Source: Vicinamibacteria bacterium
GTDB lineage: Bacteria > Acidobacteriota > Vicinamibacteria > Vicinamibacterales > UBA8438
Length of the DNA: 64,000 nucleotides
Direction of reading: 5' to 3'
Assembly (NCBI GenBank): GCA_022820825.1
Contig: JAJEEU010000097.1
Location: 18,200 to 82,199 of the forward strand
This document shows, piece after piece, positions 17,847 through 28,200 of the stretch (positions are counted from its first letter, which is position 1; each line of letters starts with the position of its first letter). The notes under the pieces are model-generated. The model saw only the letters and a list, made by a program, of their open reading frames with translations. It had not been told where the DNA came from and ran no database searches. The position numbers were made by a program, and so were the translations under genes.

Positions 17847-18113
17847 GTGACGGAATTGCCTCAGCAGGCCGCCACGCGCAGGCCGATCAGCCGTTGGGCC
17901 AGGCTCGGTACGATCCTGATGGTTTCGTCGCTGCCCCTCTGGCCGCTGCTGCTGGTGGTGCCGTTCGTGCCGATCAGCATCGCGGCGCGCGGCGCCGCAG
18001 GCACCGGCATCGTCATCCTCGCCGAAATCATGTTCTGGGGCGGCGCCGCGCTGGCGGGTCCGGAAGCCGCGCGGCGCGTCCGGTCGTGGTGGCGCCGGCC
18101 GCGCGGCAACTGA
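17847..18113 (+). CDS. Small two-helix membrane protein, like 'transporter suffix domain' proteins
   Basis: 88 aa. A basic N-terminus leads into two hydrophobic helices (about 20-45 and 52-72), separated by AARGAAG and followed by a basic tail (ARRVRSWWRRPRGN). The pattern, with EIMFWGGAALAGPEAARRVR at the second helix, resembles the short stand-alone proteins annotated as transporter suffix domain. The start is uncertain: GTG at 17847 gives both helices and a sensible N-terminus, but its RBS is weak. A tiny ATG frame (17815-17850) ends overlapping this GTG and could couple translation. It converges with the DUF1080 gene. Confidence 0.55.
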   Translation: MTELPQQAATRRPISRWARLGTILMVSSLPLWPLLLVVPFVPISIAARGAAGTGIVILAEIMFWGGAALAGPEAARRVRSWWRRPRGN

Positions 18114-18130
18114 CCGCCCCCGCCCTCGCG

Positions 18131-18718
18131 TTAGAGCTCGCGGATCCGCACGTTGCGGAACTTCACCACGCCGGCGCCGTATTGCAACCCGATCGGGCCG
18201 CTGGCGTACGTCGAGTCGTTCATGTCCACGGTCTGGGTGCCGTTGAGCCGCACGGTCAGCCGCGTGCCCTCGGCCCTGATCTCGTACGTATTCCAGCGGC
18301 CGCCCGTGCTGATGACGCTCGTGGGCGCGGCGAAGTGGACGATGCCCCCGGTGCGGTAGGTCTGGTCGGGGCGCGTGTCGAAGATGTTCACTTCGTACGA
18401 GTTGTCGTCGCGCACGGACTGCGCGTCGGCGCAGCGGACGAAGATGCCGCTGTTCGCCGGCTCGTCCACCCAGAACTCCAGCGTCAGCTCGAAGTCGCCA
18501 TACGACCGCGGCGTCACGAGGAAGCCCCTGCCGCTGTCGGCCCGCACGGCGTCGTCCTCCAGCGCCCAGTTGGCGTCGCCCAGCACGTTCCAGCCATCCA
18601 GGCTGCTGCCGTCGAACAACGTCGTCCACCCGCCGTCCTGCGCGGCCGCGCCAACGGCGCCCTGCAGGCCGATCCCCCCGATCAGCAGTCCCACGACGAT
18701 GACGGTCGCTTGCTTCAT
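18131..18718 (-). CDS. Exported DUF1080 (3-keto-disaccharide hydrolase-like) protein
   Basis: 195 aa from the internal ATG at about 18718, which directly begins a signal peptide (MKQATVIVVGLLIGG...GAAAQ); a GTG at 18769 would add 17 polar residues. The mature domain is the concanavalin-like DUF1080 fold: TTLFDGSSLDGWNV, then ADSGRGFLVTPRSYGDFELTLEFWV, ANSGIFVRC, NSYEVNIFDTRPDQTYRTGGIV, WNTYEIRAEG, LTVRLNGTQT, and YASGPIGLQYG. Some DUF1080 relatives act on 3-keto-glycosides, others only bind sugars, so activity is uncertain. Monocistronic. Confidence 0.8.
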   Translation of the reverse strand: MKQATVIVVGLLIGGIGLQGAVGAAAQDGGWTTLFDGSSLDGWNVLGDANWALEDDAVRADSGRGFLVTPRSYGDFELTLEFWVDEPANSGIFVRCADAQSVRDDNSYEVNIFDTRPDQTYRTGGIVHFAAPTSVISTGGRWNTYEIRAEGTRLTVRLNGTQTVDMNDSTYASGPIGLQYGAGVVKFRNVRIREL

Positions 18719-19127
18719 TTGCGTTCCCCCCGTTCCGGCAGCGCGTGCCGAGAGCACCCCGCGCATCACGCGCTGCGCCGCGCTGCACTTATATCACGGT
18801 AGCCCCGCACGGCGCGGTGCTCGCCACGCTCGACACCGGCATTCCGGGCGCATCCGTGGCACCCGCCGCCAGGATCAGGGCGGTGACCGCCAGTCCAACG
18901 CCCGGCAGCGAGAACGCCGGCGAGTCAGGGCGCACGGCGAGCCGGCCAGGTCGCGGTTGCAGGTTGGCCAGTCGGCGGCCATGGGGCGCATGATCCCTCG
19001 TCGGGATCGGAGAACCCCGTCATATGCCCGAAATGGACCGGATCGGCAGTACAATGACGGGGCCGCCTGCATTACTTGCGACGGAGCGCGGTAGCGGGAA
19101 GGCGGCGGGCTGCCGGGAGGCGACGTC
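18719..19127. other. Intergenic region, divergent promoters, no clear gene
   Basis: 409 bp between divergent starts. A minus-strand GTG frame (18789-18935, 48 codons) encodes one hydrophobic stretch (LPGVGLAVTALILAAG) like a signal peptide, then ends. It has no RBS and may be a decayed N-terminus or chance. No terminator-like hairpin or repeat was seen. Confidence 0.4.
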
Positions 19128-19130
19128 TTG
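19115..19130 (+). promoter_or_regulatory. Ribosome binding site deciding a TTG start
   Basis: GGGAGG at 19115-19120, seven bases, then TTG at 19128. The predicted protein starts with a basic segment and signal helix from this TTG, and no in-frame ATG lies close enough to compete. Confidence 0.55.
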
Positions 19131-20096
19131 AAATCACTATCGCGTTCGGCCAGATTGCACGATACAGGCGGCACGCCGCGGTCCCCGCTGGCGGCGTGGG
19201 CAGCCATCGCGGTCATCGGCTCGGTCTGCGCGCTGGGCGCGGCGGCGGCCAACCAGTCCGACATCGCGCACGCGGACCTGCTGCAGTCGCTGCCGCGGGC
19301 CGGCGAGCTGCCGCCCGGCTTTCGCGCCGCCAGCGAGCTTGCCGGCCGCGGGACCTTCTACACCGCGGGCGGGCGCTTCGCCCATCGCGTGGACGACGGC
19401 GGCGAGACGCACGGCTCGAACTCGCTGCCGATCTGGGAACAGAGCGAGAAGGCCGACCCGACGCAGGGCGTGCTGTACGGCGTCGACGACGGTGCGGTCG
19501 TCTCGGCCGGATACCTGATCCGCCACGCCGACATCGCGGCGCACAAGAGCTTCCGGCACCTGAGCCTGCGGGGACTCGACTTCCCCGCGCCGCAGCATCT
19601 GACGATCGACTTCATCGAAGGCGACGCCGGCGGCCAGCACCTCCTGCTGTGGCACTTCCTGCCGCTGGAGGGACCGGTCATGCCGACCCTGCCGTCCGGG
19701 TCGCTGCCGCCCATCGCCAGCCTCCCCGAGCGGTTCAGCCTGTACGCCTGCCAGGAGTTTCCCAACGACTTCTGCCCGCGCATGGGCCGCCACCATCGCA
19801 ACGAGGCCACGGGTTCGAGCCGCCCGCCCGGCGCGACAGGCGACCATGGCGTGACGTACGGCGAAGCGGCGGGCAAGCTGATATTCATCGAGCACGTCCT
19901 CCCGCAGCAGCACCTGCTGGACGGCGCGTCCTGGAACCCGATTCCGCTGAACGGCCTGCCGATCCCGCCGATCGACAACCTGCACCTGCTGCACTACAAC
20001 GGCAACGACGGGCCGGTCGGACGCTATACGGCGCACATGTACTTCGTCCCGGAGCGCACGTATCTCGGCTGGGACAAGTCCCCCGACGAACTGTGA
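19128..20096 (+). CDS. Exported protein of unknown function
   Basis: 322 aa from TTG with a well-placed GGGAGG. A basic segment followed by one hydrophobic helix (about 20-42, AAWAAIAVIGSVCALGAAAA) is a signal or anchor. I do not recognise the rest. It contains beta-rich segments (GVLYGVDDGAVVSAGYLI, QHLTIDFIEG, HLLLWHFLPL), a two-Cys segment (YACQEFPNDFCPR), a His-rich stretch (MGRHHRN) and an aromatic C-terminus (YTAHMYFVPERTYLGW). The two nearby cysteines could form a disulfide in the periplasm. It is followed 41 bp later by an EGNYG gene on the same strand, so the two may be co-expressed. Confidence 0.65.
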   Translation: MKSLSRSARLHDTGGTPRSPLAAWAAIAVIGSVCALGAAAANQSDIAHADLLQSLPRAGELPPGFRAASELAGRGTFYTAGGRFAHRVDDGGETHGSNSLPIWEQSEKADPTQGVLYGVDDGAVVSAGYLIRHADIAAHKSFRHLSLRGLDFPAPQHLTIDFIEGDAGGQHLLLWHFLPLEGPVMPTLPSGSLPPIASLPERFSLYACQEFPNDFCPRMGRHHRNEATGSSRPPGATGDHGVTYGEAAGKLIFIEHVLPQQHLLDGASWNPIPLNGLPIPPIDNLHLLHYNGNDGPVGRYTAHMYFVPERTYLGWDKSPDEL

Positions 20097-20137
20097 TGTC
20101 GCCGCGGTGAAACGTCGGCGGCAAGGAGATGGTTGTG

Positions 20138-21172
20138 ATGCATCGCATGAGATTCTGGGTTGCGGCGGCCGGCATCCTGGCGACAGGCGCAGGCGCCGCG
20201 CTGGCGGCGGCAGCGGCCAGCGCGCAGGCTCCGGCTGACGTCGACGAGAACTTCACGGCGCCGCGGACGCCGTGGGGCGCTCCGGATATCCAGGGCATCT
20301 GGAGCAGCGGCTACATCGAGACGCCGGTCGAGCGGCCGGACGAGATCGGCGACCAGGAGTACCTGACTGACGAGGACATCGAGGCCGAGCACGAGCGCCT
20401 GCTCGCGCAGCAGGACCACTCGACCGGCGGCGCGGCGCCGCCCACGCCCCGCCCGGGCGACACCGGCACCTACAACACCGTCTTCAGCGGCCGCGGACGC
20501 GAGGTCATCCGCACGCGGCGGACCTCGCTTATCATCGATCCGCCCGACGCGAAGATCCCCTGGAAGCCCGGCGTCCGGGAGCAGGTGGACGCGGAGGTCA
20601 CCCTCGCCGCGGGCGTGCGCGGCCGGTTCCGGAATGAAGGCACCGGCGGACCCGAGGACCGGCCCAACGACCGCTGCCGGGGCATGATCCTGCCCCACCG
20701 CTTCGGCACGTGGGAGTCCGGGGGCGGCCACCACCGCATCGTGCAGACGCCGGACGCGGTGACCATCTACTACGAGTACGGCCCGCACGGCGGCGCCTAC
20801 CGCACCATTCCGCTCGACGGGCGGCCGCACCTGCCGCCGCACATCCGCCAGTGGCTGGGGGATTCGCGGGGCCGGTGGGAGGGCGACACGCTCGTCGTCG
20901 AGACCACGAACTTCACCGACAAGACGAACTACGAGGGCGCGCGCGACAACCTGCACCTGACCGAGCGGTTCACGCTGGTCGGGCCGGACTTCCTGCTGTA
21001 CCACGTCACCATCGAGGACGATACGGTGTTCACGCGCCCGTGGACGCAGGAGATTCCCATGACCCTGCAGAACGCGCAAGAGAACAGGATCTACGAAGCG
21101 GCCTGCCACGAAGGGAACTACGGGCTGACCGGCATTCTGGCGGGCGCACGCGCGGACGACGCCCGCCGCTAG
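20138..21172 (+). CDS. EGNYG-family exported protein of unknown function
   Basis: 344 aa. AAGGAG ends at 20128, so the ATG at 20138 (spacing nine) is better placed than the ATG at 20129, which abuts the RBS. Signal peptide MHRMRFWVAAAG...AASAQ. Blocks: TPWGAPDIQGIW, TPVERPDE, LTDEDIEAEHE, YNTVFSGRG, SLIIDPPDAKIPW, GPEDRPNDRC, QTPDAVTIYYEYG, LDGRPHLPPHIRQWLG, GRWEGDTLVVETTNF, LTERFTL, DTVFTRPWT, AACHEGNYGLTGILAGARADDA. Closest in style to the protein at 2996 (NxVFS/NIFS segment and the PPHIRQWLG form). It is followed by msrP after 24 bp, on the same strand. Confidence 0.78.
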   Translation: MHRMRFWVAAAGILATGAGAALAAAAASAQAPADVDENFTAPRTPWGAPDIQGIWSSGYIETPVERPDEIGDQEYLTDEDIEAEHERLLAQQDHSTGGAAPPTPRPGDTGTYNTVFSGRGREVIRTRRTSLIIDPPDAKIPWKPGVREQVDAEVTLAAGVRGRFRNEGTGGPEDRPNDRCRGMILPHRFGTWESGGGHHRIVQTPDAVTIYYEYGPHGGAYRTIPLDGRPHLPPHIRQWLGDSRGRWEGDTLVVETTNFTDKTNYEGARDNLHLTERFTLVGPDFLLYHVTIEDDTVFTRPWTQEIPMTLQNAQENRIYEAACHEGNYGLTGILAGARADDARR

Positions 21173-21196
21173 CTTGCCGCACGCCGGACACGCGAC

Positions 21197-22153
21197 ATGC
21201 TCATCCGCAAGGCGCCGGACATCCGCTCCTCGGAGATTACGGACGAGCGGCACTACCTGAGCCGTCGCGAGTTCGTGCGGGCGGCGTCGGGCGCTGCGCT
21301 GGCGGCAGCCGCGGCCGCGACGCCGGGCCTCCTGGGAAGAGCAATGCACGCCCAGGAACCGCTGGCGCCGTTGACGCCGAGCCCTTACAGCACCGACGAG
21401 AAGTGGAACTCGTTCCAGGACATCACCAGCTACAACAATTTCTACGAGTTCGGCACCGACAAGGAGGACCCGGCGCGCCACGCGGATCAACTGACCACCA
21501 CGCCGTGGAGCGTGCGGGTCGAAGGGCACATCGGCGTTCCCGAGGCCGACTACGCGCTGGAGGACATCCTCCGCCCGCACCCGCTCGAGGAACGCGTCTA
21601 TCGACTGCGCTGCGTGGATGCGTGGTCCATGGTCGTGCCGTGGGTCGGCTTTCCGCTCGCCGACCTGATCAAGCGCTTCGAGCCGACGTCGAGGGCGCGG
21701 TATGTCCGCTTCGAGACGCTCTTCCGGCCCAGCGAGATGCCCGGCCAGCGGCGCCCGATCCTGCAATGGCCATACGTCGAGGCGCTGCGCATGGACGAGG
21801 CGCTGCACCCGCTGACCATCATCGCGGTCGGCCTCTACGGCAAGACGCTGCTGAACCAGAACGGCGCGCCGCTGCGGCTCGTGGTGCCCTGGAAGTACGG
21901 CTTCAAGAGCATCAAGTCGATCGTGCGGATCCAGTTCGTCGAGAACCAGCCGCGCACGTCATGGAACGTGTCGGCCCCCAGCGAATACGGCTTCTGGGCC
22001 AACGTCAACCCGCACGTCGACCACCCGCGCTGGAGCCAGCGCAACGAGCGCCGCATCGGCCGCTTCTTCCGGCAGGAAACCCGCATGTTCAACGGCTACG
22101 GCGACGAGGTGGCCAACCTGTACGCCGGCATGGACCTCCGCCGCAACTACTAG
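21197..22153 (+). CDS. msrP: Methionine-sulfoxide reductase catalytic subunit MsrP (molybdoenzyme)
   Basis: 318 aa. A Tat signal has the twin-arginine motif SRREF (22-26) before [11 protein letters not shown]. The sulfite-oxidase-like molybdopterin domain includes [10 protein letters not shown] near residue 80, [11 protein letters not shown], and the molybdenum-ligand cysteine C139 in [20 protein letters not shown]. Later blocks such as [21 protein letters not shown] and the [16 protein letters not shown] ending are typical of MsrP. The enzyme reduces methionine sulfoxide in periplasmic proteins using electrons from MsrQ. MsrQ is on the same strand at 23099, but an opposite-strand gene sits between them. 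The stop overlaps the convergent gene's stop (22150-22153). Confidence 0.92.
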   Translation: MLIRKAPDIRSSEITDERHYLSRREFVRAASGAALAAAAAATPGLLGRAMHAQEPLAPLTPSPYSTDEKWNSFQDITSYNNFYEFGTDKEDPARHADQLTTTPWSVRVEGHIGVPEADYALEDILRPHPLEERVYRLRCVDAWSMVVPWVGFPLADLIKRFEPTSRARYVRFETLFRPSEMPGQRRPILQWPYVEALRMDEALHPLTIIAVGLYGKTLLNQNGAPLRLVVPWKYGFKSIKSIVRIQFVENQPRTSWNVSAPSEYGFWANVNPHVDHPRWSQRNERRIGRFFRQETRMFNGYGDEVANLYAGMDLRRNY

Positions 22154-23004
22154 CGGCCGGTCCGGGGGTACGGGAAGAGCTTGAATCCCTGAGCCAGCCG
22201 CTGGTCGACGTCAGACGTCTCGAACGTCCCGCAGAGCGCGTTGTGGGCCACGCACGCCCGGGCCACCGTGGCGGTCGCCTCCTCGACCTCGGGCGCCCGC
22301 AGATTGGGCCCCGGCGTGCCGACTCCGAGCGACAGGCTCAAATCGGCCGGACCGACCATCACGCCGGCCAGACCCGGCACCGAGAGAATCTCGTCGATGT
22401 TGTCGATGGCCGTCTGCGACTCGACCATGACGAGCGCGAGCAGCTCGCCGTCCGGATTCAGGGGCCAGACGTCCGAGCGCTCGAAGTACGCGTCCCGCGA
22501 CAGCCCCCAGTAGGCCGGCGCCGCCCCCGGACAGCAACCGCGCTTGCCGGCCGGCTCGGGATAACGCGCGCCCCGCTGCGGGGGATAGCGCATCGTCTCG
22601 ACGAGCCTCGCCGCCTGCTCGGCGGTCTCGACCTCCGGCACGATGATGCCCATGGCGCCGACGCTGAGGAACTGCTTGATCATGTGCTGGTACTGCTGCA
22701 CGCCCCAGTACGGGATGCGGACGATCGGCGTCAGGCGCGGCCGCTCGCCCTCCACCCGCAGGTCGGCCATCGCCTGTTCGATGTCGTCGCGCAGAAACGG
22801 GCTCAGCGTGAGCGACAGAAACACCCAGTGCTCGTCACCGAACGCGGCGTTGCCCTGCTCGAACTGCTCGATGACCTGATTGACCCGCACGCCCGGCTGC
22901 TGCGCCGCAAGGCTCGCCACGAGCACGCCGCATACCGCTGCCGCCAGGACCACCACCAGACCCGGCGCGATTCGCCGCCCGCCGCCGCCTGCCTCGTATC
23001 TCAT
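22150..23004 (-). CDS. Exported HpcH/HpaI aldolase-like protein, catalytic His apparently missing
   Basis: 284 aa from the ATG at 23004, behind GGAAGGAG. The N-terminus has a hydrophobic segment ([23 protein letters not shown]), so it appears exported, whereas typical HpaI aldolases are cytoplasmic. The TIM-barrel landmarks are present: Arg in [23 protein letters not shown], the metal-binding Glu in [13 protein letters not shown], and Asp in [13 protein letters not shown]. The usual D-x-E-H-G segment with the catalytic His reads LSLTLSPF here, so retro-aldol activity is doubtful. A Cys pair (KRGCCPG) is inserted. It lies between msrP and msrQ on the opposite strand. Confidence 0.72.
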   Translation of the reverse strand: MRYEAGGGGRRIAPGLVVVLAAAVCGVLVASLAAQQPGVRVNQVIEQFEQGNAAFGDEHWVFLSLTLSPFLRDDIEQAMADLRVEGERPRLTPIVRIPYWGVQQYQHMIKQFLSVGAMGIIVPEVETAEQAARLVETMRYPPQRGARYPEPAGKRGCCPGAAPAYWGLSRDAYFERSDVWPLNPDGELLALVMVESQTAIDNIDEILSVPGLAGVMVGPADLSLSLGVGTPGPNLRAPEVEEATATVARACVAHNALCGTFETSDVDQRLAQGFKLFPYPRTGR

Positions 23005-23098
23005 CGTCCGACTCCTTCCGGGTGACCGCACGCGGGTTCCGAACCGCACGGCGCGATCATACGGTGCGCCGGGGCCCGGTCAAGGTATCTTCATTCCC

Positions 23099-23689
23099 AT
23101 GCGTGGTCTCAAGCCGGTCGTGTTCGCGGCCTGCCTCATCCCGCTCGGACTGCTGCTCTGGCGCGGCTTCACGGGCGATCTGACGGCCAATCCGATCGAG
23201 TACATCACGCACCGGACGGGGGACTGGACCCTGCGGCTGCTGCTGATCACGCTCGCGATCACGCCGCTGCGCCGGCTGACCGGCTGGAACGCCGTCATCG
23301 GCGTGCGCCGCATGCTCGGCCTGTTCGCGTTCTTCTACGGCAGCCTGCATTTCCTGACCTACGTCGTGCTCGACCATTTCTTCGCGCTCGACTCGATCCT
23401 GGAGGACATCACGGACCGCCGCTTCGTGACCGCCGGCTTCACCGGGTTCGTGCTCATGATCCCGCTGGCGCTGACCTCCACGCAGGCGATGGTGCGGCGG
23501 CTGGGCGGCCGGCGCTGGCGGGCGCTGCACCGGCTGGTGTACGCCAGCGCGTGCGCCGGGGTCATTCACTACCTGTGGCTCGTCAAGGCGGACCTGCGCC
23601 CGCCCCTGCTGTATGCCGCTGTGCTGGCGCTGCTGCTGGGATTCCGCGCGTGGCACTATTGGCGCGCGTCGGCGGCGCGCAGCGCCTGA
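23099..23689 (+). CDS. msrQ: MsrQ, haem-binding membrane subunit of the methionine-sulfoxide reductase
   Basis: 196 aa from the ATG at 23099. Around six transmembrane helices of the ferric-reductase-like fold. Conserved MsrQ features: HRTGDWTLRLLLITLAITPLRRL, GVRRMLGLFAFFYGSLHFLTY with a haem-ligand His, ITDRRFVTAGFTGF, LALTSTQAMVRRLGGRRWRALHRLVY with the second His, and the third in GVIHYLWLVK. It passes electrons from the inner membrane to MsrP. It is divergent (94 bp) from the HpaI-like gene, so it must have its own promoter here instead of following msrP in an operon. Confidence 0.92.
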   Translation: MRGLKPVVFAACLIPLGLLLWRGFTGDLTANPIEYITHRTGDWTLRLLLITLAITPLRRLTGWNAVIGVRRMLGLFAFFYGSLHFLTYVVLDHFFALDSILEDITDRRFVTAGFTGFVLMIPLALTSTQAMVRRLGGRRWRALHRLVYASACAGVIHYLWLVKADLRPPLLYAAVLALLLGFRAWHYWRASAARSA

Positions 23690-23726
23690 GGTGCGGATGA
23701 AGGCCGAAGCTGGTGAAAAATGCGGG

Positions 23727-25220
23727 TTAGTTCCAGTCGTGCGCGGCCGCTTCGGCCCGCATGGCGTCGGCGTCTGCCTCGAGCAGGAAGCCGTCGCGGA
23801 TGCCCGCCTCCAGCGCCGCATCGAACTGCTCCAGATACGCATCCCGCGTCGGATAGAGCTCCGACAGCACCGGCTCGGGCGTCGGCGAGGGGTCGGCCGG
23901 GCCGCCGTCCCAGGGATCCGCATCGCCGTTCCACTCGTCGGTCCTGCCGCACAGGCGGCAGAACCCGGGTCCGCCGGCCGGCGCCCGCACGCCGTTCAGC
24001 GTGCGGACCGGCACGTCGACGTGGGGCGTGCGCACCCCTCCAACCACGATGCCGGTGTCCGGATCACGGCGCAGTTCGTCTCCATCCGTAGCGAGCGGCG
24101 GCGCGCTCGGCGGCGGCGGCCCGCCGGCCATCCACCGCCTCATGTGGCGCAGCGCCGCGCGCATCGGCCAGGTCATCGGGCCGTCGTTGATGGGAACGGA
24201 GAGCTCCGGCGCCGACTCGTCGTCGCAGGAGAACGCCAGGGGTCCGATGCCGCCGCCCGTCAGCAGGTAGCGGTCGGCGTGCGCGGTGCCCGCCAGTTCC
24301 CACGTCCTGATCAGGTCGGTGTCGGGCTGCCGGGCCGGCATGAACCGCGGAACGTCCCCTTCGGCCTCGATGGTGAACACGGGCACATCCAGGTCTTCCC
24401 GTATCCGGGCCGGCGACGGGGTCGGCATGGTCGGCTGGTTGTCCGCGTCCTGCGCGAGCGGCGCGGATCCGCCGGAGCGGCTGTGGATGTAGAACCCGTC
24501 GTACACGCGGGCGAGCGGGTGCACGGCGTTGACGTAGGTGACCATCCGCGACGCCGACTGCGATTCGCCGTCCGCGATGACGTAGCGGATGGCGCCCGTC
24601 AGCTCTCCGAGCGGCGCCAGATCCCCGGGCGTGCGTATGGCGCGCGCTGCCTGGCTGAAGATGTCATACGAATACGAGTCGCCCGGATGGTGCACGTCCG
24701 CATAGCGCTCGGGGTTGATGTTCTTCAGGCCGGCCGCGCCGTAGACGCCGGCCGCCTGCGCGCCGACGCCGACGTACGCGTAGCCGTCGCGCAGCAGCTC
24801 GGCGTGCAGCATGGAGAAGTTCGGATCGGCCTCGGTCTGGCCGGAAACGTTGAACCACTCGACGAAGACGATGCCGTTGAAGCGCAGGGGATCACCGGGA
24901 TAGCGCGCCAGCAGGCGGACGACATACGGCGCAGTCTCGCCGGGCTCCGCCTCCCAGACGCCGTCGCTGTCCCAGTCGCCCTGCTTGACGTACGCCTGCG
25001 CGGCGCCCTCCAGAAAGAACTCCCGCTCGACGTAGCCGGCGGCGTCCATTTGCGCCTCCCGGCCCGCGAGGACGACCCCGCTGTCCGGCGCGGCGCGGAC
25101 CACCGGCGCCGCGCGCTCGGCGACCGCCCCGCCCCCCCGCGGTTCTCCGCAGGCGAGGAGCGGCGCGGCCGCCAGCAACGCGACGGCCGGCAGTTTCCCG
25201 CATCGCGGCGGCAGCGGCAT
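23727..25220 (-). CDS. Alpha/beta hydrolase-domain lipoprotein (Abhydrolase_10 type)
   Basis: 497 aa from the ATG at 25220, two bases after the TonB receptor stop, so translation is coupled to the receptor. A lipobox (APLLAC, C24) makes it a lipoprotein. The nucleophile elbow is GESQS (218-222). Other family-like blocks are PYVVRLLARYPGDP, VFVEWFNVSGQ, GYAYVGVGAQ, INPERYADVHHPGDSYSYDIFSQ, YDGFYIHSRSGG, VPVFTIEAEGDV, and WELAGTAHADRYLL, which holds the likely catalytic His. The family hydrolyses esters or related bonds; substrate unknown. Pairing with a receptor suggests it processes what the receptor recognises. The C-terminal third has an added Cys pair (FCRLCG). Confidence 0.8.
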   Translation of the reverse strand: MPLPPRCGKLPAVALLAAAPLLACGEPRGGGAVAERAAPVVRAAPDSGVVLAGREAQMDAAGYVEREFFLEGAAQAYVKQGDWDSDGVWEAEPGETAPYVVRLLARYPGDPLRFNGIVFVEWFNVSGQTEADPNFSMLHAELLRDGYAYVGVGAQAAGVYGAAGLKNINPERYADVHHPGDSYSYDIFSQAARAIRTPGDLAPLGELTGAIRYVIADGESQSASRMVTYVNAVHPLARVYDGFYIHSRSGGSAPLAQDADNQPTMPTPSPARIREDLDVPVFTIEAEGDVPRFMPARQPDTDLIRTWELAGTAHADRYLLTGGGIGPLAFSCDDESAPELSVPINDGPMTWPMRAALRHMRRWMAGGPPPPSAPPLATDGDELRRDPDTGIVVGGVRTPHVDVPVRTLNGVRAPAGGPGFCRLCGRTDEWNGDADPWDGGPADPSPTPEPVLSELYPTRDAYLEQFDAALEAGIRDGFLLEADADAMRAEAAAHDWN

Positions 25221-25222
25221 CG

Positions 25223-28200
25223 TCAGAAGTTCAACTGCATGGTCAGCTTCGCCAGGCGCCCCAACTGCACGCCGACCGGCTGCAGGTAGTTCCGCAACGT
25301 GTAGCGCTCGCGCGCCACCGCATTGGCATTGAACACATTGTACAGGTCGAAGCTGGCCCGCAGGTTCGCCGTGCCCCCGAGATCGAGCACCTTTGCCAGG
25401 CGCAGGTCCACCTGGTTGAGCCGGTCCCCGTAGGCGGAACCGGGCGGAATGACGTTGACGGCGATCGACGTCTCCGTCGGGGCGCGCCCGAGCGCCGCCT
25501 CCGCAACCGCGTTGGGCACCGGGACAACCGCCAGGCGCGGCGTCCCCGCGCGGGTGAAGAACGTCCCGGAAAACACGATGTCGTAAGGGAACGTGTAGGA
25601 GCCGAAGAGCGAGGCCTGGTGCAGCCAGGGCGTCTCGGTGGCGCAGTGCTCCACGGGCACGACGCTGTCGCCGCCGCCGGTCAGTCCGCCGGCTCCCTGG
25701 TTGATGCGTTCGGGCAGCGCCGCGTTGACCGCGCAGGCGTCGGTCGTGCGCTTGCCGGTGGCGAATCCGCCCTGAAACAGCACGCCCTCCACGCGGGCGT
25801 TGAAGTTGAGGTCCACACCGTGCCAGCTCTCCATGCGCCCGCCGAACGCGTCGGCGTTGCCGGTGACGTTCTGCGGCACGCTGAGCGCCGCCGGATTCAG
25901 GTCGACGAGCGTGAGCGGATAGCCGCCGCCATCGGGCAGCCGCGGATCCTCGGGCACCATGAACACCCACTGGTCCCAGTCGCCCGCGCTGACCGCCTGG
26001 TTGTCCACTGCCGAGAGATTGACGTAGGCGCGGCGGAAGTAGCCGACATCGACGCTGACGCCGGTCGTCAGCTCGTGCTGCAGGCTGCCCGAGAACATCC
26101 AGTTGGCCTCCTTCTTGCCCCAGCCGAATGCGTAGTCGGGATCGAAGCGGTCGGTGATGGCCGGGCTCGCGAACCCCGGAGTGGGGTTGAAGCTCAGGAT
26201 TTCCCCGTTCGGGTACGGGAGCAGCGGGTTGCCCTGCACGAGCCCGTCTCCGGGGATGCAGACAGCCGGGTTCAGGCAGACCCGTCCGTCCAGCCACGTC
26301 CGGCTCATCAACACGTTGTTCGCGACCGGATTCACCTCGCCGGCCAGCGCGATGGCGTCCCGCTCACCGTAGCGCGACGCCGACGCCTTGAGCGCAGTGC
26401 GTCCATCGCCGGTGACGTCGTACACCACGCCCAGCCGCGGCTGCAGGTCCTTCCAGCTCGCCACCGTGGCGCCGGAGAAGGTCCGCGGCGTCGGCGCCCA
26501 CGTCATCGCCTCCGTCGCCTGGTCGGGATAGGACCCCTCGAAGTAGTCGAACCGCACGCCCAGGTTCAGCGTCACGCGGTCGATGGTCCACTGGTCCTGC
26601 GCGTAGACGCCGATGTTGTTGAGCTGGTTCGTCTCGTTCGGCCGGGCGTGGAAGCGCGCCTGCACCGGTCCTCCGAAGAACGTGATCTGGTTCGTCCAGC
26701 CGTTGTTGCTCTGGTAGCTCTCGTTCTGCCACTTGTGGGTGGACTGGATGCCGACCTTCAGATTGTGGCTGCCGGTGACGTACGACATCGACCCGCGGAT
26801 CGACGTGTTGCGCGTCGAGAAGTGGACGCCGGTGCCGCCGAAGAAGAAGCCCATGTTGCGTACCATGTCGGACGTCGAGGCCTCGTACGAGCCGTACAGG
26901 TCGGTCCTGGCGTCGAAGAAATTGGGATTGCCGCGCGCGAGCTGCGTCTCCGCATCGAGCGGAAACAGATCGGTGAAGTTGGGCTGCATCGATACGGCCG
27001 CCTCGAACAGCACGCGGTTGGTCTGCGGCCGGACCCAACTGGCCTGATACGTGAAGGTGCCCGAGTCGATTTCGCTGCCGGCCTCCGGCGAGATGAAGAT
27101 CGGGTCCAGCGCGGATCCGACCAGATTGGGGCTGCGGTTGTTGGGGCTGTGCCGCCAGAACGCCTGCACCTTGTCCTTGTCCGATGCCTGCCAGGTAAGG
27201 CGCAACGTCGCTTCGTGGCGGTCCGTATTGGTGCGCGCCTTGTCGGCGGGGCTCGGCATGTACAGCGTGCCGCTCGTGTCCTCGTTGATGAACAGCCCGG
27301 CCGGGAACTGCGCGGCGCGGCGGAAGGTGTACGTGGCGAAGAACCAGAGCCGGTCGCGCGCGATAGGGCCGCCGATGGACGGCGCGAAGCTCCACGCCTG
27401 ATCAAGCGTCGTGCCGCCGTCGAAGCCGCCCTGGATCCCGCGGTCGACCAGTTCCTGGTTGATGTTGTCCGCCAGCCAGCTCGAGTGGGCCATGTCGGCG
27501 AACAGACCACCGCTGAACGTGTTGCTGCCCTCCTTGGGGATCATGTTCAGCCGCACGCCGCCCGTCTCCACCTCGGCGGAGCTGCCCGAATAGTCGTAGA
27601 CGAACTCCGCCATCGGCGTATCGGACGTGCTGCCGCCCGCGGGCGACCCGTCGAACGCCACCTGGTTGACGTCCATGCCGTCGATCGCGACGATGGCGTC
27701 GGCATCGCGCGAGCCGTGGATCGAAATCCGGTTGCTGCCACCGCCGGTAATGCCCCCGGTATCCGCCGAAACCGACGTCGTAGGCCCGCCCTGGACGTTC
27801 ATCGCGGGCACGAGCAACGCCATCGCATCGTAGGACCGCGCCGTCGGGAGTACTTCATACACCTCGCGATCCATGGTCTCGCGCTGCTCGACGCTCTGGA
27901 CGTCGATCAGCGGGCTGGCCTGGGTGACCGTGACCGTCTCTTCGAGCGCCCCGACGGGCAGCTCCACGTCGACATTGGCGGTGAAGCCGCCGCTCAGGTC
28001 CACCCCCTCGCGCACGACCGTGCTGAAGCCCGGCAGCGTGAACGTCACGGAGTAGGCGCCCGTCTCCAGGGCGACGATCAGGTACTGCCCGTTGCCGTCG
28101 GTGACGGCCGTGCGCACCTGCTCGATGAGCGCCGGGCTGCGCGCCTCGACCGTCACGCCGGGCAGCACGCCGCCCGTGGTGTCGGTAACCGTGCCGCCAA

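Noticed and set aside
25221..26297. Upstream extension of the alpha/beta hydrolase frame
   Set aside because: It overlaps the TonB receptor in another frame and has no recognisable domain; the lipobox start at 25220 is clear.
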